In this document: piece by piece, positions 45,508-59,800 of the stretch
How the letters are laid out: every line of letters starts with the position of its first letter
Numbering within the stretch: position 1 is the first letter of the stretch
Origin: Toxoplasma gondii ME49
Taxonomy: Eukaryota > Apicomplexa > Conoidasida > Eucoccidiorida > Sarcocystidae
DNA: 64,000 bases
Direction: 5' to 3'
NCBI RefSeq assembly: GCF_000006565.2
Contig: NC_031478.1
Location: 2,215,874 to 2,279,873 of the forward strand
Notes under the pieces: generated by a model
Databases searched by the model: none
Seen by the model: only the letters and a program-made list of their open reading frames with translations
What the model was told of the DNA's origin: nothing
Made by a program: the position numbers and the translations under genes

Positions 45508-46618
45508 ACAAAGGCATTTTCCGGATCCCGTTGTCTTTCTGTGTGGGGGCTGCCAGTGGTGTGTCCCGCCGACGACGCGGACAGTGGAGGGCTCGCCCTT
45601 TTCGTGTATTCTCGTTGAGCGCATTTCTTGCTTCGGATGGACCCCACTGTAGGAGAACGTCAATTTTGTCGTCTATTATTCGGACACTGGCACGTTCGCA
45701 ATGTAGACAGCTCACCTTTTTCGGTGGATCAGCAGAACAGTGCAGTTCCCCTTGTATATACTCTAACCCATGCGAGACAAATTGTTTTCCTCACTTCCTT
45801 GTATGCCTTCTGCACGAGTTCCGGCCCTTTTTCGTGGCCGGTATTTCATTTGATGTGGTCATCGTGGGTCCTCGTCAGAGGAGGAAAATTGTTGAAAATT
45901 GTCTGTTGTTAACGCTGCATGTGCTTCGGTGGCATCTTGGGATGCCCGAGATCAAATTAGGGCTGAATACTGTCGAGATAATGTATTCTGAACCCCTTTT
46001 TATTTCCGTTTCGTATGCTATGTGTTCCCGGGAAGCAGCGGACGCACTTTTTTTTGCGGGTGAGGAAGTTCAACAGCTTCCTGGCTCTTTATTGAAAGAA
46101 CGGTCCTTTTGGAGAAACTCGTACATTTGTCTACACCATTGTCAAAATTAATATCACTAACTGCGACAAGTCAAACTGAATTTGAAGAGAATTAGAGGTC
46201 TTACACTTGACGAAACCGCACTGCACAAGAACAGCTGAGACTGAAACTTCCGCTCAAGCTGAGGTCTAAGTGGGGATCTCGTAGAGTAGCAGCCTGCCCC
46301 GTCTCTCAAGAGCTGCGGAAATTTGGGGGAGCCTTCAAAGCCTGAGGAGACATTGAGTTCCGTTGGAGACGGAGTATCTCAGACGAAAAATTGGAGTCAC
46401 TGCCTAATTTGTGACAGGAACCATGCGATCACCTATTATCTGTTGTTCATATTAGAGAAGCGGAAAGACACAATGGTACAATCTCATTGAATTTGTGCCA
46501 TCTAGCTAAAAAATTTGATGTCATGCTTGATGCCACGCAAAGCAATCAGTGACGGTTCTCTTTCGCGAGCGTCATTGACATGTTGTGCGAGACTGTTCCC
46601 CCTTCGATCACAAGACTC
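45508..46618. other. Convergent spacer between CenH3 and the next gene
   Basis: Should contain the CenH3 3' UTR and that of the minus-strand gene. A 216-codon open frame runs over 45501-46151 on the plus strand, overlapping the CenH3 stop. It has no family resemblance and no supporting start context, so I regard it as chance or UTR. Confidence 0.4.
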
Positions 46619-49600
46619 CTAAAAGAAGCTTGTGTCGATGTTCCTGGATATCCTGGATACCCGGGGGTGTATCTGAAACGGGTTCTCATTGTCTTCGCCG
46701 TCGAGCCATACCACGCGAGCCAAGTGCAGTTCGTCAAGAAGTATACTCTGGTCTGTCTTGGTCAGAGGCGACCATGAACTTTCTGTGTGTGTACTTCTCT
46801 TTCCGGCGTTGCTTTCCTCTTCTACGGAATGCGTGTTTATACCTGACCGCTGGTTGGCGACTTCAGAAAAACCTTCCACCCGAGGCGACGCCTGTCTCAA
46901 AGTGTCTTCAGTGGACTTGTTCGTATCGATCGTCACGTCAAATGGCTTTAGAGATTGATCTTTAGCAGCAGGAGAGCCTCTTGTACACTTTACTTTAGAA
47001 CCACATTCGGAGGCTTTGTTAATCGAGCTTGGAGTATCGCTGTTCAGATAGCCCGTGATGAAAGCTAATGTCCGATCTGAGAGGTTGTTCTCTAGCTGCT
47101 GGAGACGAGCGTTGTTCTTGGTTGCTTGCCACTCTTCCCTTTTCCTTTCCTGTCGAGCATCTTTTTCTTCGCGCCTTCTCTCCTTGTGCTGCTGAGTTCG
47201 CTCAACCTTCTCTCTCAAGATGGGCGGCAGTGAAGAGACTCGGAGAAAAGGACCAACTACTGCATCTGAGGGCAGTGGGTCCCCAGTCGCAAGCGCGGCG
47301 TTGTGGAGCTCTTCCGCGTAGCTCATAGCCGTAAAATTGTCAGTAAGTCGAGAGAGACGCTGTTCTTGCCTTTCCTGTAGCATAACGTGCATGCACAAAG
47401 TACCAGTCGCCGACGTTCATCTTACAAGCGTTCCTATCCTGCTAAAGAGTAAAGTGGGTCCGAGGCGCCTCAGTGTTAGCACAGAAACTATCACTCCATA
47501 CGCCGGTGCGCCAAAAAAACGCGTATCCAGAAAATACCATATGCATGAACGCCACATCCGATCATGAGGGACATCATGCGGCGACAGCGAGGAGGCACTA
47601 ATATCATGCACAGGCAATCCTGGTAACGTCTGTACTGACTATGTGGCCATTTTTCGACCAGGCATGCACTATGGAGCGTAACACGGAAAGAAAAAAAATT
47701 CTCGTGACGATGGGTGAAAGAGCAGATTTTGTTCGTTGACGATGGCTTACCCTCTTTGCGCGCTCCTTCTCTGTCTTGATAAGGTCCTCGTTGGATGCCA
47801 GGCTTGACGGCTTGTTGCCCCTTGTGTATTTTGCGAGCTGTTGAGGAGTTAATGTTGCTGACTGAATGTGCGACTGGAACCGTCGCGCACCTTCTACAAT
47901 GACACTACCGCCCTTATTGTGCTCGTCTGCAGGTGCGGTTCCAGGCAGGTTTTCCTGTGCGTCTCCATCACTAGAACCGGTTAGTGGTACGGACGAAAAA
48001 CCTGGTTGTATGCCATCGCTTTTTCGTGTTTTCCTTGCTGGCGTCTCCTCTAGTGATGTGACGTCAGCAAACGAACCACCATCTCCTTGAGATTCAACTT
48101 TTTGGACCGACTGCTTGTCGGAACTGTGGGAAGTGACAGGTTCGGCTGATCGACTGCGAAATAAATGAAGAGGCGTGGCCAGATTGCTTTTTCTGAGGAC
48201 ACGAAGAGAGGGAATCGGATCTATGACTATGTCAGACTGTCTTGTGGACCATCGTGAATCAGCTTTCTTCCGTCTACTCGCGCGATCTTGTCGGCTGGGA
48301 GCCACCGAGAACGCCTCTCCTAGGGAAATTTGTTCTGCATTCAGAATTGTATTGAGCAATCTTGTTGGTTCTCTCGGCGACAAAGGCCACGCTTTATCCG
48401 ATCTCACACTGAAATCTTTCAGCTGACGAGGTCTTATGACCTCTTCAACGATGGCCTTCCCATAATGCCTGCTGGCATGACGCGCATCTTGTATCACACC
48501 AGTTTGCTGCTGTTCAGGAAGTGCTTTGGAGGAACCGCGGGCGCGTCTGCTTGCAGCGTTCAAGGCGCTAGCAGGTAAAGGAGTCTCCGATTCTGAATCC
48601 CGTGAGAAGGAGGGTTCGTCCTCACGTTTATGGGTGGCGTGCTTGGCAAATTTAAGGACAGTCTGTGCCTCCTGCATAGATGAAAAACTAGCCAGGTGCT
48701 CCTCCTCCTTACCTGCCTTCTCTCTGTGCACGAACATCTTCTTTTTGAACACATCTGTCGGCTTCATCAGCTGGCTTTCAGCAGCTTCAAAGTACACAGG
48801 CTGGTCATACGGATTGTGCTGGCGCTTCTGCTGTTCAAGATGGATTGCCAGCTCAACCCTACGTCTCTTCTCCTCCTCCTCCTCTTTCTTTTTCCGGTAC
48901 TTTAGGAGCTCAACCAGTGATGGAGGAGCCTTTGTGGTCGTTGTGGTCGGCGTTGCCACACAGTAGATATGATCTGGCGACGGGATACAGGGGAGGCCGG
49001 TTCTCAGGTTTACATAGCCAGCAGACTCTTCAGGGGCACGCGATGCAGCAACGGCGAGAGCTTCCTGTAGTGTCCATCGCAAAAAGAAAAGCATAGGACC
49101 CAGTGGTTATTTCACTGTGATGGGGGCGCTTTGACGTAAAAGTGTGCTGCTTGTTGCCAAGCCCCACACTGCTATCTAGTGCACCAAGCAGCGGGTTCTC
49201 TGTCACCTGACATAAGGCAAATGCCTGATGTTCATGTTCTGGCGACAAGGGTAACTGCCCTGAGGTCTACAAACCCACAACTCTCCAGTTAGTTTTTGAC
49301 TACAACACAGTGTTTGTTGTTTGGCAAGCTGAGCGGGTAGAGGGGGTGCTAGACAAGTGGTTTATTATAGACGAACCTGACCAACTTTCTTAACTGCTTC
49401 ACTCATTCCACCTGCTGTGCCGGTGACCTGGTCAACGAGCTGTCCGAGGACCCCAGCGCCTTTGTTCAATGCGTGCAGTGCCTCATCATCGAGTGAATTG
49501 AGCATCTTGTGCTCTGAAGATAAGACAGGATGACCGAAACACTTTCGACCGCACGAGTTCACGAAAACATGCCGAGCTTGATTACCAGAACACGCTCGAG

Positions 49601-50788
49601 AACGTCTCGAAATGAGAACCCAGCTACACCTCAGATTAACAGATCACTAACCCGGAGGGAAGAAAGCCTAGCTGCCAATAAAGCGAATTCTCTACAGAGC
49701 CATAGTTTCCGAGCTGTGTTGGATGCCTGGTTCTCTCGTTGGCAGTGTTTACGAGTTCCTAGTTTCTGTCACTTTCGAGTCTATCTCATGATTCTACATA
49801 TAATTAACGAAACAGGTTACATCGCAAATATGCCTCACCAAAGCTTCTCTGTGACTGCTTAAGCTATACGTGCCCGTACCATGCTCGGCAAACTGTCAGA
49901 AGCAGGTGTCTTTCATGGACCAGTGACCCCCGAAAGATTTGTAAGGCACAGATCTTATGCGAGAATAAATACATATTCAGGAGCCCGAGATCTACTGCAT
50001 GACATACGTTTGCCAGCAAGTAATTCCATCCTTTCTTTGTTCCCAGGTTCTTCTAGTTCGTAGAAAGCCTTTGGCTGATACACCGCCATATTTAAGTCGT
50101 CCTCTGTCACTGGTTCGAGGACGTATCCACCCAACAGGATGCCTTCTTCAGGAGGTGGCGGAACAATTATGAGGTCGGCAAAGCTTTTGACGGTCCGACG
50201 GGGCTGTACCATTTTTCGCTGCCAGCCTTGTAACAGTTGCAGCTCCATCTTTTCCTTCTGATCCTCTTGATATTCAGACAGAAGCTCTTCGTAGGCACCT
50301 AGACGCAATAAGCAGAGCAGATCATACAGAGAATGTGCCACTGACTAGAAGTGAGTAAAATGTCTCCTGGCGTGACACGCGAGAAAAACAGATTCGCCTG
50401 AGAATCGTCACTTACTAATCATGTTCAGCGAGCCCAGTCGAAAGTCGTTTTTTGACTTGGCAGAGCGAGAAGATTTCACCGGAACACGATTTCGCCTCGA
50501 CAACGCCCTGCTGACAGCGGTGTTCCACTTTACCCTCGATATTTTCTGGGGTCCTCGTACCAGCACGAACTCCATACTTGGTGGAGAATCATCAGCCAAA
50601 AGTTTTCTTTCCGGAGACGCTTCCACTGGGTTGTTGGAGGGATGCCGCGCTGCATCCTCAAACCTCAACATCCACTGATCCCCACTCCCAGAGTCCACAA
50701 TGTTTATCCCGTCTCCTGAAGTCGGCATACGCTGACAAACCGGCCACACTATGAGGAGAACTGTGACGAAGATGCTGCCGCCTCTCAT
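46619..50788 (-). CDS. Large secreted charged protein, 956 residues, unknown function
   Basis: I do not recognise the family. Five exons (50788-50416, 50298-50008, 49513-49377, 49064-47751, 47374-46619) agree in phase with good GT-AG sites. The N-terminus (MRGGSIFVTVLLIVWPVCQR) is a signal peptide. Then follow a basic stretch (SRALSRRNRVPVKSSRSAKS), a more ordered segment (ADLIIVPPPPEEGILLGGYV, EDDLNMAVYQPKAFYELEEP), a short amphipathic helix (DEALHALNKGAGVLGQLVDQ) and a predicted coiled coil (LVELLKYRKKKEEEEEKRRR). A long Ser-rich charged region and a second helical stretch (EKVERTQQHKERRREEKDAR) come next, before a tail ending in NIDTSFF. One Thr run (TPTTTTTK) precedes the coiled coil. A secretory role, in dense granules or another compartment, is an inference from the signal peptide. 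The frame continues upstream to 50860, but the Met at 50788 gives the signal peptide. Confidence 0.75.
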
Positions 50789-53700
50789 GAAGGACAGTGA
50801 GCAACAGAGACCATGCTGGCATTGATAATCCTGCAGGACAATTGAATCTAAGACTACCAAAACAGATTGACTTTCTGCGAGAAAAAGCGTTTCCGATTCT
50901 ATGCTGAGGCAAACAAATTTTCATATAAAGCCAACTGGCTTCACGGGATCCCTACAAAATGAGGAACAAAAAGGCGTAGCACTGCGAGAGAAACTCTCGG
51001 TTTCCAGAAGGACCAGCGCTCGGTCTGCTTATAAGGTCATTTTCCTGTAGTCTCCAGGTATAAAGCGGCGGACGCAACCGCACACGTTGTAATACATGAA
51101 GGATGGCAACTGGACATGCTTTCACAGGAAACGACGAAACTCGAGAGTTTAGGGTACAGTTCAGGCTTGAAAACTCTGCAGGATTTGGAACTCGATGTCG
51201 ATTTGCGCTCTCGCCTGCGTTGCTCACACACTCCAGTAGTGTGGTACGCGATATCAGCATGACAGCAGAAAATAAAGCAGCTGCCGTTGGAGACCAGACA
51301 AATCGACCGGTCACCATAGCAACTGGAGGCGACCGGAAAAAACTGGTGTAAAAGACACAAACTTATGCACTGCTCGTAACATGCAGTTTAAAAACAAATG
51401 AGGTGCCTAGCCTTCTCTCCAGCACCACGCGCGCTGCCACAGAAGCCGAGACGGCCTGATGTCAATGTAAGTGTGCGGCTAGACAGCTGCATGTCGCTGC
51501 GGAAAAAAGGCTGCTTGTCCTGACCTGTCGCGCATTTACGACCCATATGGTTGCACCTGCGGAGTCCAACGGCAACGTCTTAACAAGCACATTCATCTAC
51601 ATAAAGTTCAAGACGCTCTGACGTGACAAGAGCCAAAGTTCTACCTGATGACACTAAGCAGATCTATGTAGTCCCTACGGCACACCATGCTGGGACATGC
51701 TGTGTTGTGGAACCATTTTAAGTCTTTTTCACACAGGTAGATACAGGTGCAACGCCTTTTCCATCTCGTCCACGACGGTGCAAAGAGAGAGTGTTGCTTT
51801 ATGGAAGAAGTGTACTGTCTGCCTAAACAGCCGTCGCGAACTTTGATACCAGGTCTTCTTCAAAAGCGTATTCGGAATGCGGCATAGTTTGGTAGCACTT
51901 CCATTTTGGGCGTAGAAGCGATCGCAGAGGATCCGTTTCGAACAAGGAAAAACCCTTTAGGTGGTAAGACAGAGAAATACAGAAATCAATACGCTGCCAT
52001 TGTAACCCGCCGATCTGTGCCCCCTCCATCCATCGTCTTTCCTTGAGAGACGGAGCCACGCGACGCTCGTTTTTTCTTGTTTTTATTGTTCGGCAGTGAC
52101 ACACAACACAAGCTTCTAGCTAGGACATTTTTTGTCGCTAAGCGTTTCTTGGCCATCTTTGTGCTCCATGTGAGTAACCGGGTGGATTTAGCATACGAAA
52201 TAGGTGACCGCTCTGCCTTTTTTTCTCAATTTCCATGGAGGATTCTCAGCAGGAGGCGGGGCTCATTTCGAGGCATTGGAGACGGGTCAGAAGGGTGACA
52301 AACGCTGTAACTTAGGAAGACTTTGTGGAGTTCTCCGTCCCCACTCATGCTCTGAATACGCTTGGAGACGCCGCAAAATAGGGAGATTTAGTTCTTACGA
52401 ACGGTTCGCTTCACCAGACCCGAGCAACAATTTTCGAGACAGTCGATTGTCAGCATGCATGCGTTATTCATGCATGTGTGTGCCAGATGCACAGCAGACG
52501 TTGTCACTGTATCGCCTGCGAATTTCTTCGGCTTTCGGGAGGACTTGAAGGACAAAGGACGCTCCTTTGGGGACCAGAATTGTCAGTTCTGGGCACCATT
52601 TTTCCTTTTTCGTTCCCAATCCTCTGTTCCTTCGTAGTTCCGCACGTAGGTTAGTGCGCCCAAAACAGGGGCCTGTCCGTTGCCGCGTCGTGGCATGCAT
52701 GGTAATTCGTTTTCATCTTGTTGTCTAGAGGAGATACCCAGCAGTTTTTGAGGGCCACATTGCCATTGTTACCTCTGCGAAATAAAGATTTGTGGTATAT
52801 GTATCAATTCCAGCATCTATCTGCCAGGTCGCCCTCAGTTACCGGTGGATCGCTCCGGTCGTTTCTCCTAGTTCACGACTGAAACTAGAACTGCAAAGTC
52901 CTTCTTATTCGATGGTGATCCCACGGCTCCTGATGCTTATAAGATTGCTTTGGTGAAGTAGATGTCTGCCCCATTTTTGAATGCAAACCGGACTCTTGGG
53001 GGGCCGGCACCCATTGAGGACGTCCTTGCTCTCTGAAAATTCGTAAACGGCCGCAATGACTCCTTTTCGACTTCAGAATGCCTTTCTCTCGCTGTGAAAT
53101 CTCCTTTTCTTTTTGTACAACATAGATGTCGCCAGCAGCTGCTGGGCGACCTGTCCGTTGCCACGGTAAATGTAACCGACCGATGTGGCCAGCTTTCGCC
53201 TTTTTCTGTCATGTTCACGCGATTGTCAGTATGGCCTTCTCTGTTTTGTTACCTGTTCACGTGAATGTCGACAAAACTTCTTTCTTGTTGAATGCACTTC
53301 TTTTCTGAGACGGACCAAGATCCATGCCTCGTCTTCCATCCAGGGTGACTGCACGGTGTCTGTACACTGCGCAGAAACTATTGCTTGGGTGACTCAGACT
53401 TCTGCGTGTGCCTTGCTCTCCCTTTTTGCCACTTCTGCGGCATCCTTTCTAACCATCGCAACACACTTCTTTCCCCTTATTGTCTTCATCGTCTGTGTCT
53501 CGTCAGTAGAGTGCTTTTTCGAATTCGCGTCTCGTACAGTCTCAGTCCAAGTGCTGCCTTCTTGCCCCAGGACCCGCAAGGAGTTCACGTTCATTTGAAA
53601 CCGAGCTTCCGCTCATTGAAGTGTGTTTCCCGGCTGCTGTGCTCTATTTTGTGGTCAAGAACAGCAAAACACGTTCATCTGTGTAGAACGGAACGATATT

Positions 53701-53829
53701 TATCCAGTAAGTCGGCGTAACTGATTCGTGAAAACGTCCCTCACTGTTGTGTCGCTGTGAAAACTGGCCCCTGGAGAAGGGGCCGTTTTTGGCGCGTTCC
53801 GTCGTTTTCGCTCCCATTTCCTGCCGAAA
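50789..53829. other. Divergent spacer, no firm gene
   Basis: Head-to-head spacer of 3 kb that must hold promoters of both flanking genes. Open frames such as 51823-52104 (-), 52464-52700 (-), 52937-53218 (-) and 53185-53598 (+) are short. Near 52950-53100 all three minus-strand frames look protein-like, which shows how little such short frames prove. TGCATGC-like sequence occurs at 52456-52463. Nothing is called. Confidence 0.35.
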
Positions 53830-56800
53830 ATGCCGGCCGCGACGGCTCTTCCGAATCCCTCAGTGCCGCGAGCCGCCTTGGTCGCAGCGCGTTTCCTCCG
53901 TCCTCCAGGGCGATTTAAACGTGCAGAGCTGCGCGAGCACCCGAGAAGCAAAACAGGTGCCTTTGCGAACCTCGTCAAGACGGCGGTTAGACTAAGGGAG
54001 AAGGCTAGGGCCTTCTCCCTCGTCCCTCCTCCCAGGTGCGAATGGAAAATCACGCAGCAAGAAGTTGGGACACCTAGCTGGACTCCTGGTTTGCACCTTG
54101 AGAATCTTTGTTCATCGGGTCCATGTTGTCCTGTGCTTTCTTATGACCATCTTGTTGAGTGAATCATGTATAGTGGTATCCAGCGTATATTTGGGAAACC
54201 GACAGTTGTGTAAAAACAGAGCAGATATCGCAGTAGAAATCTATGGTCCCCATCAGTGCATCTCGTCGCTCTCCTCTGGCTTGTTTCCACCCACTTCAAC
54301 GTCGTCTCCTCTCTCGCCTGGCGAGCCTTGTTCTCAGTCAATTCTACGTGCTCAGTTGCTGTCCTAGACGGAACAATGGACCAATAGCGTTAGAGGATCA
54401 CGGTCTGTAGGCCTCAGTCTCTTTTGTGGTTTCCTGTTGCCACACGTTGCAAGAGAGTCCGATCCGTCTATTCCGTGCGTACTAACATCGGGAAGAAGAC
54501 GATGAAAGGGAACAATATGATATATGGGCAGCTTGCATACAAATGTGTTTTTATAAATACACGCTGGACACCGCCATACGCAGTGCCCATTCGACCTCCT
54601 GTTTGTCTACAGCAAACGCCCAGTGGGGTTATGGTGTACGTCAGTCATCACGAACTCGGATGGCTATTCTACTCTTGTGTCTGCGTCTTGTGTCGATTGT
54701 GTCCTGCGTGGCGCGTTTTGCGCGACTCTGTTCTGCGCCAAGTGGAGACATTCGGGTCTCTCTTTGCTGCTGCTGCTGCCAAGAGAGGAGTTCCAAAGCC
54801 TGCAGACATCTGACCGGCAAACTGCTTGTACGGTTCAACTCTCTGCTTTTCTCCTTCGCAGGTTAATTCCCATTCCCCTCCCTGCCCGAAAGAAACACCT
54901 GGAGTCCGTCCGAGGTGTACCTACAGTTTCCTCAGACGTCCTTGCGCGACGACTTCACTTTTTGCTCGGCCCCGCAGCGATTGAGCAACAGAAAGCGGCG
55001 AAAATGCAGGCAAGGCATGGACGAGCTTCTCGCTTTATCCCCAAAGTGATGCCCACAGCTGAGTGCTGGAACACAGAGCAGCTTCTTGACCTTTCCGCGA
55101 ACTTACACCGGGCAGATAGGAACTGCGAGTTTTAGGTTCTCCATGTGACCTATGCGGGAAGATGATCAAAAAACTACTATAGGTGCTTTAACGAGCCATC
55201 CAGTTTCACCGAATAAACACGCACATTTAAACGTGAACGGCTTCGTCTTCGTGACAAGCATGTGACGACCGACAGGATCAACCTTTTTGACATGTTTATG
55301 AGACCGCCCACCTTCAAGAATACCAACACACACTCAATCAACCGCGTGCTGGACGGCCTCGCTCACCACACCCCACTCGCAGCACGTTGTCTGCGGACAA
55401 ACCGACCTGACACTCGAGGCCCTCTGCAGCTTTCACCGTCTTTATTCTTTGCCGACTTTCTTCATGTTTTCCAAACTTCAGAGAGGTCTCACGCCGTACC
55501 AAACTGAACTCTTCATGTGGGAGCGACAGGTACGCATGTCGTTTCTTCATCTTAGCGACGAAAAAGAAACGAATGCTCAGACGCTAGTGCGACGGGGGTC
55601 ATCGCGCTGGAACAGGAACGGCTCTGAGACGTGCTAATCACCTTCACTCCTGTCTTGCTTTCCCCGCCCGATCAGACGTTTCCGCTCTCTGTTCCTCCTG
55701 AGTTTTTTTTTGTGTCTGTTTGCGACCTCCCTTCCACATTTTCTTCACTGACATTGAGTGCTGTTCCTGCGTCGAGCGCCAACGAGTTGAGCATATCTTT
55801 GCAGATGACTCTCACGTTCTGCATTTTCAGTGCAGCGGCTGAACTTGCTATTCATCTGTCGCCAGGAGGCAGGGCTCGAGACAGCTGTGCATGAATTCGT
55901 AAACATAGATCCTCTTGCGGACTAAGAGTTTTGCTTTTTCGTGCTCATGTAGCTAGTGGAAAATCACGTCAGTTGCTGGATCGAATCTTATCCCCAAGGA
56001 TAAGCAGAGTGCAGAGAGGGCATCAAACACGTTTTCCCACTGCGTAACGTGCTGACTAACACAGAGACGTAGGTGAGAGCAGCGCATTCGATGCGTGAAG
56101 TGCTTAGGTGAATGCGAAGCAAAACTATGGGGATTGTGTCTCGCTGTCCGGAGACTGTGTGCTGGACTGCGATATGCTGGCTCTGCAATCACAGATGAGA
56201 GAAATCCGCAAGATTTACCGCGCTCAGTACCTCCAGAGGCTCGCGGAGGTCACGGAAGAAGAGCGGCAAAAGCAGCTTCAGCTCTACCTACAGGAGAAGC
56301 GAGGTGAGCTCGCGAGAAATAACGCGCAAAAAGAGTGGATTCTATGGGCACAACGGCAACGTGCATTCCTTCTCCTTAACGCCTTCTGTTCCGTGCCTAC
56401 CACGTCAATTCGTGTCGTGTTTTTGCTGATGCATTTGTAGAACGAAGACTCCGGCGAGAAGAGCAGCTTCAGAGGATCTACGACGACAAGAAAAGGCGAG
56501 CTGTCTTGAAAGATCGCATGCGGATCGAGAAGAAAGGTAGGCAAGAGCCACGGCGGTCGCTTCTAATAGGTTCGCTGCCTCCTGAGTTGCTCGTAGCGTA
56601 CACCATATACAAACGAGTATCATGTAGATGTACAGATGGACATAATTGATCCATGTCCGGTGTGTACCTCCTCTCGAATCCACAGGTTACGTTAAGGAAT
56701 CATCTATTTAGAGTTTTCTGGGCTGGGACTACCTTGTCATTTCAGAAACCCCAGACTTTCACTGGAGTTCCAGCGCAGCCTAGCCGTTCTGTCTACATTG

Positions 56801-59800
56801 TGGGGGACCAGAAACGTTACCGCACTCCTCTCATCTCGTGTTGTAAAAGGGACAGTACACGAATCTGAAGGATTCGGCGAGAAAAACGTGTCTGTTTCGC
56901 CTGCTCCAGAAAACACAGACGGGATACACACTGACTGCAAGCATATGCACGCATACGTATCTCTTTATCTACGCGTCTGCGTCTATCGACCTGCTTCTAC
57001 CAATCTGTTTGCATTTGCCAATCTCTCTGTATCTTCCAGTCTTTGTGTATCTATATCCATTCGCATGTCTCGATGAATCTGTGTATGTGTGTCTCTGAGT
57101 CTATCTGCATTCATCAATCTTTCTGTATCTGTCTGCCTCCATCTATCTGTCTGTCTACTCGCGTGTCTATATATCTCCTCATATCTGTGCACACCTCTCC
57201 TTATCTGTGAATGTGTTTGTCTGTATCCTGAATGTGCGTATTTGCGACCACGTCGCTTTTTTCGTTCAGTCACCCAGTCCTTGCAGACGGCTCGCGTTTC
57301 TCGGCGAAAGGTTGCCCACGTTCTTTGGCTGAAGAAGCTGCAAGTGAGGATCGGGTGTCGCCGCAGCTCTCGAACGCAACCTGTTCTGCGTTTGTCCTTG
57401 CCTTCACCTGAACAAGGGAGAGACCCCGCTTCTCTTCACAGTCTCCCGCTTTCCAAAGGGAAGGAAGGGAACTGCGATCTTGTTTGTCGAGTTTCCTTTT
57501 CACATCTGAAAAGAACTCCTTCTCTCTCGCGCTCCACCACAGTTCTCTAAACAAAGAACCCTCAAAGCGCATATTCATACGCAGTTCCGTGTAGACACGT
57601 GCAACTGCTTACCCTTGTGTTTTAGCCGGTATCTACTTCTGTATCCGTATCTTTCTTATCCACCTCGTCTCTCTATTTATCTTATATCCATCTAGTCTAT
57701 CAATTCATCTAGTTTATCTGTATATCTTGTCCTATATCAATATATATATATATATACATATATATTTATATGAATATTGCACAGGAACTATCACCACTGA
57801 AACACACGTTTGTTCCTGACATCGTTTTCATTCAAGAATATTGTCGAGGTACCTTCGGGGGGCTGTGGTTTCGGTGACGGTTTCAGGACTCATCAGATTT
57901 CCTTCAAGAGCAGGAGGAAGCTGCGCGGGGCGTCGCCGCCCTGGCACGAGCTCGGGCTAAGGAGACAGGCGAGGAGGAAGAGGAGCTCTTGGCGACGGAG
58001 ATGGCCAAGCTGAAAGAAAATGCCTTCGTCAACTTGCCGTCTCGAAACGTGTCGGTCCCCGACCTCCTTGCTCAGTTGGGTACGCGTCCCTTCGTTAAAA
58101 CGAACTGTGCGATGTCCAACCCTTTGAATGCCTGAACGCGCCAGCCCTCGTGTCGATCCGGTACTCCCATCGGTATCCTCATACGTCGCAGAAGTTCAAA
58201 AACGGAACTCGGTGGTTTTGCCGATGGCGTGATTTCGACGAGCTTGACAAGGTGTACTACACTCCTCTGATTTTAACTGGATGCATGATTTATTCGTAGG
58301 TCTTAACGACGAGAAGGTCAAGTCGATAAAGAAAAAGATCACGGGGACCGACAATGTGTTCAGGTGAGTTGCATGCGAAGAAGTCTTGTGTAGGCTGTCT
58401 CTGTCCCGGGAGGCACCTCGGAAGGAGAGGGTCTGAGAAATGTATCTCAATGGGTGTTTCGCAAAAAAAAGAAACACCGGCACTGCCCACGCATCCGGCT
58501 CCGAAACACGGTCTGCTGTTCCCTGTTCACTGCAGCGCAGAGGCGTGCAGAAACCAGACGTCCCCTGAAAGAGTCTGGCGCGCCTCTGTAGGCGTTTTGG
58601 GATCTTCCCTCTTGTTTCGGAGGCATTTTTTATGCGTGACATAAAAGAACAGAAGCACACAGACTTGTCTCTGGAGGTTTCGTACGCTTGGCGCGCTCGA
58701 TAAACAGGTGTAGTCACGGGTGTATGGAGGTATGGATCTCGCCATGCACGAACATACTGCATTGTCGAACATTTCCACGTTGTCTTTTTGGAGGGAAGCT
58801 AGCAACTTTGTGTGAACTTCTCTTTTTTTCGCTAGACACATCATGGAAGAATCCTTTGCAGTCCTCCCTGAAGATGGCCCCGAATTTGAAGAGGACGGAG
58901 GAGTCTCCGCAAAGCAGCAGAAGTCGCAGATTCTCTCAGAACGCCAACGGGCTGTTTTGACGTATGCGGGTTTCACAGGTTCGTCAAGCGTTTTCCGGGG
59001 ATTTTCACTTTCTGAAATGCCAGAGTTTGCATCTTTCGTTGCTGTACGAGTTGAAACAAGTGCCTATCTCGGTCGTTCCCTTCTCCGCCTCTCGTCTTTG
59101 TCTGCCTTCCTGTGCTTCACTTCGCTCTCTCGTTGCCCTGCATGCACGTTCTTCGAGCTTAGCTGCTCGCTTGCTTTAAAAGTTGCCTCATTTTGCTTCT
59201 TCTGCCCTGAATGTTCTCTTGGACAGTCGCCAAGAACAGAGTCGATGTGGAGTCTCCTTAGTGTCACGGTGTCCGGCAATTCTAAAGACCTCGATTGTTT
59301 CCAGAAACTGGAGTCACATTCAGGATCCTAGGTGGTACACCGATGTGAAATAGCGGATGCTTTGTCGGAAGTTGAAGTCCAACACTTCTGGCTGTCATGA
59401 GGAATCCACTGGTGAAAAGCACAGATGGAAAACTGACAAGTTGGGCTGCGTTCTAACCAGTTGAAAGGGCGCCGGGACTCTAGATGATTTCCGTTGATTT
59501 TCCTTCACCACCTGTGACCACTTTAGAGAGATGAAAAATGGAACCACACATCTTTCAGGAGTTGAGCCGGTGGCAGACGCCGGCTGCGTGAGAGGCGGCA
59601 GAAATGTCCCGCTGGATTTCGGGTCTTTCTCTAATTCGATAAGGAGTTCCCAATTTCCCTTAAACTTTTCGCGTTGAAGAAGTGATAACATAATTGGTGT
59701 TTTGCAAGGGTTTTTCGAGGCTTTGGATCCACTTCTCTTCTCCAGGAAGCGAGGGATGTTCGGATCCTTGAATCTATCTTGTATGCTTTACTCTAGAGTC

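Noticed and set aside
45501..46151. 216-codon plus-strand open frame overlapping the CenH3 stop
   Set aside because: Different frame from CenH3, no recognisable motif, no upstream splice site and composition like UTR. Length alone is not enough in this window.
52937..53218. Minus-strand frame ending NGADIYFTKAIL
   Set aside because: All three frames of this strand look coding over the same bases, so the impression has no weight without transcripts or homology.
53394..53594. Basic minus-strand frame resembling a small charged protein
   Set aside because: Opposite a T/C-rich plus-strand stretch just upstream of the coiled-coil gene. Composition explains it.
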